Below are positions 45,273-47,788 of a DNA stretch of 47,788 nt, one piece after another; position 1 is the stretch's first letter; every line of letters starts with the position of its first letter. The DNA is from Alphaproteobacteria bacterium. Lineage in GTDB: Bacteria; Pseudomonadota; Alphaproteobacteria; CALKHQ01. The position numbers and the translations under genes were made by a program. The DNA lies in the NCBI GenBank assembly GCA_041396705.1, contig JAWKYB010000026.1, forward strand, positions 1 through 47,788, given 5' to 3'. The notes beneath the pieces are model-generated. The model searched no databases and was not told the origin of the DNA. It saw only the letters and a list, made by a program, of their open reading frames with translations.

Positions 45273-45364
45273 TCGGCCGGCCATGGCCGAATTGACACGG
45301 GTTGCATATTACAGGCGGGCACGGTGCGTGGCCGACCGCGCCGGCAACGGAATGGAGGATTGAG

Positions 45365-46375
45365 ATGGCTGTTCGCGTCGCGATCAACGGCTTCGGCCGC
45401 ATCGGGCGGCTGGTGTTGCGCTCCGCGTTCGAATACGGGCGCGACGACATCGAGTTCGTCGGCATCAACGACCTGGGTTCGGTCGAGACCAACGCCCATC
45501 TGCTGAAATACGATTCCGTCCATGGCCGCTATCCCGGCCGGGTGACCCACGGGCCGGACTGGATGGACCTGGGCAAGGGCCAGATCAAGGTGACCGCCGA
45601 GCGCGACCCGTCCAAGCTGCCCTGGGGCGTGCTGGGCGTCGACGTGGTGATGGAGTGCACCGGCATCTTCACCGCGCGCGACAAGGCGGCGATGCACCTG
45701 GACGCCGGCGCCAAGCGGGTGCTGGTTTCCGCCCCGGCCACCGGCGCCGACCTGACCGTGGTCTACGGCGTCAACGACGACCAGCTCGATGCCGCCCATC
45801 GCGTGGTCTCCAATGCCTCGTGCACCACCAACTGCCTGGCCCCGGTCGCCCACGTGCTGCACCAGGCGATCGGCATCGAGCGCGGCTTCATGACCACCAT
45901 CCACAGCTACACCGGCGACCAGCCGGTGCTGGACACGCTGCACAAGGACCTGCGCCGGGCCCGCGCCGCCGCCCTGTCGATGATCCCGACCACCACCGGC
46001 GCGGCCCGCGCCGTCGGCCTGGTGCTGCCGGAGCTGAAGGGCAAGCTGGACGGCAGCTCGATCCGGGTGCCGACGCCCAACGTTTCGGTGGTCGACTTCA
46101 AGTTCGACGCCCGCCGCGCGACCAGCGTCGACGAGGTCAACGGCGCGATCAAGCAGGCGGCCGGCGGCCGGCTGGCCGGCATCCTGGAAACCAGCGAGGA
46201 AGAGCTGGTGTCCACCGACTTCAACCACAACCCGGCCAGCTCCACCTTCGACCTGACCCAGACCACGGTGATGGAGGAGACCTTCGTGCGCGTGGTCAGC
46301 TGGTACGACAACGAGTGGGGCTTCTCCACCCGCATGTCCGACACCGCCATCGCCATGGGCAGGCTCGGCGACTGA
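45365..46375 (+). CDS. gap: Glyceraldehyde-3-phosphate dehydrogenase, type I
   Basis: Converts glyceraldehyde-3-phosphate to 1,3-bisphosphoglycerate with NAD(P). The Rossmann motif INGFGRIGRLVLR starts at 8 and the catalytic Cys153 lies in SNASCTTNCLAP; the active-site His is in HSYTGDQPVLD. GINDLGSVETNAHLLKYDS includes the position deciding coenzyme preference and starts with Asp36, which favours NAD. 336 residues; the ATG at 45365 follows GGAGG at good spacing. The tkt-gap order is common in alphaproteobacteria; pgk does not follow here, ppdK does. Confidence 0.96.
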   Translation: MAVRVAINGFGRIGRLVLRSAFEYGRDDIEFVGINDLGSVETNAHLLKYDSVHGRYPGRVTHGPDWMDLGKGQIKVTAERDPSKLPWGVLGVDVVMECTGIFTARDKAAMHLDAGAKRVLVSAPATGADLTVVYGVNDDQLDAAHRVVSNASCTTNCLAPVAHVLHQAIGIERGFMTTIHSYTGDQPVLDTLHKDLRRARAAALSMIPTTTGAARAVGLVLPELKGKLDGSSIRVPTPNVSVVDFKFDARRATSVDEVNGAIKQAAGGRLAGILETSEEELVSTDFNHNPASSTFDLTQTTVMEETFVRVVSWYDNEWGFSTRMSDTAIAMGRLGD

Positions 46376-46426
46376 GCCGCCGCGGGCGGCGTTCCGGCCC
46401 CCGCCTCGAGCCGTACAACCCGCGTC

Positions 46427-46449
46427 GCCCCCGGGCCGGTCCCGGGGGC
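46427..46449. terminator. GC-rich palindrome between gap and ppdK
   Basis: Perfect 9-bp inverted repeat GCCCCCGGG/CCCGGGGGC with a 5-base loop (CCGGT), 51 bp after the gap stop. No T-run follows. It may end or protect the gap transcript. Confidence 0.4.
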
Positions 46450-46566
46450 TGCCCGGCCTTCGCGCCGCATTCCGCTGCGACGCGTCGTTTCGCGCGCCAT
46501 TCCCCGGTTGCCCCCGCATCTCGCACATGCGAAATGACGCGCGTGAGGCAGCTTGATGGTGCGGCG

Positions 46567-47788
<1,222 letters not shown>

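Noticed and set aside
45292..45310. TTGACA followed by TTGCATATT before gap as a promoter or sigma-54 site
   Set aside because: No -10 at 16-18 bp from TTGACA, and the CACGGGTTGC spacing is about 2 bp too short for sigma-54.

Overview
The window is 47.8 kb of GC-rich (roughly 70 % by eye), densely coded chromosome that looks like an alphaproteobacterium of the Rhodospirillales kind. The basis is gene content and synteny: mutS-glnD-(amtB-glnK)-murJ; a malic enzyme-phosphotransacetylase fusion (maeB); phoR-pstSCAB-phoU-phoB with the long alphaproteobacterial PstC and PstA forms; an FYDLN-acid protein beside aroA-cmk-rpsA; tkt-gap-ppdK; and a bactofilin. I see no tRNA or rRNA gene, insertion sequence, prophage, CRISPR array or toxin-antitoxin pair.

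Layout. 1-3.4 kb: 3' part of a multi-PAS tripartite hybrid histidine kinase (+). 3.4-12.5 kb (-): mutS, glnD, amtB, glnK, murJ, joining mismatch repair, the PII uridylylation enzyme, the ammonium channel, its PII partner and the lipid II flippase. 12.6-13.6 kb (-): three small paralogous glycine-zipper lipoproteins. 13.9-16.2 kb: maeB (+). 16.3-24.9 kb (+): the phosphate regulon, phoR-pstS-pstC-pstA-pstB-phoU-phoB plus a VOC-fold protein. 25-27.8 kb (-): an adenosine-kinase-like gene and an orphan YejA-type solute-binding protein. 28.1-29.3 kb (+): bactofilin and a small lipoprotein. 29.3-38.4 kb: nth, DUF2244, an EamA permease, a Sel1-repeat membrane protein, an orphan OmpR-type regulator, an unrecognised protein, an M23 peptidase, YciI, EVE and DUF4432 proteins. 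38.5-47.8 kb: an acidic zinc-ribbon protein (-), then aroA-cmk-rpsA, tkt-gap and the start of ppdK (+).

How the genes work together. Low phosphate is sensed through PstSCAB/PhoU and relayed by PhoR to PhoB; the pstS promoter carries a clear Pho box with a -10 at the spacing known from E. coli phoA. GlnD uridylylates PII proteins such as GlnK, which in turn gates AmtB, so the nitrogen block is functionally coherent. aroA, tkt, gap and ppdK are central carbon and aromatic metabolism.

Most of the window is ordinary core genome and I found no convincing new multi-gene system. The points most worth checking are: apparent frameshifts in two conserved genes (murJ once, pstC twice), all explicable as one-base losses in short G/C runs and so probably sequence errors; a VOC gene whose best start is CTG, overlapping the phoB stop; the lipoprotein trio; a large stem-loop between pstS and pstC; a structured rpsA leader; and a 15-bp perfect hairpin after rpsA.
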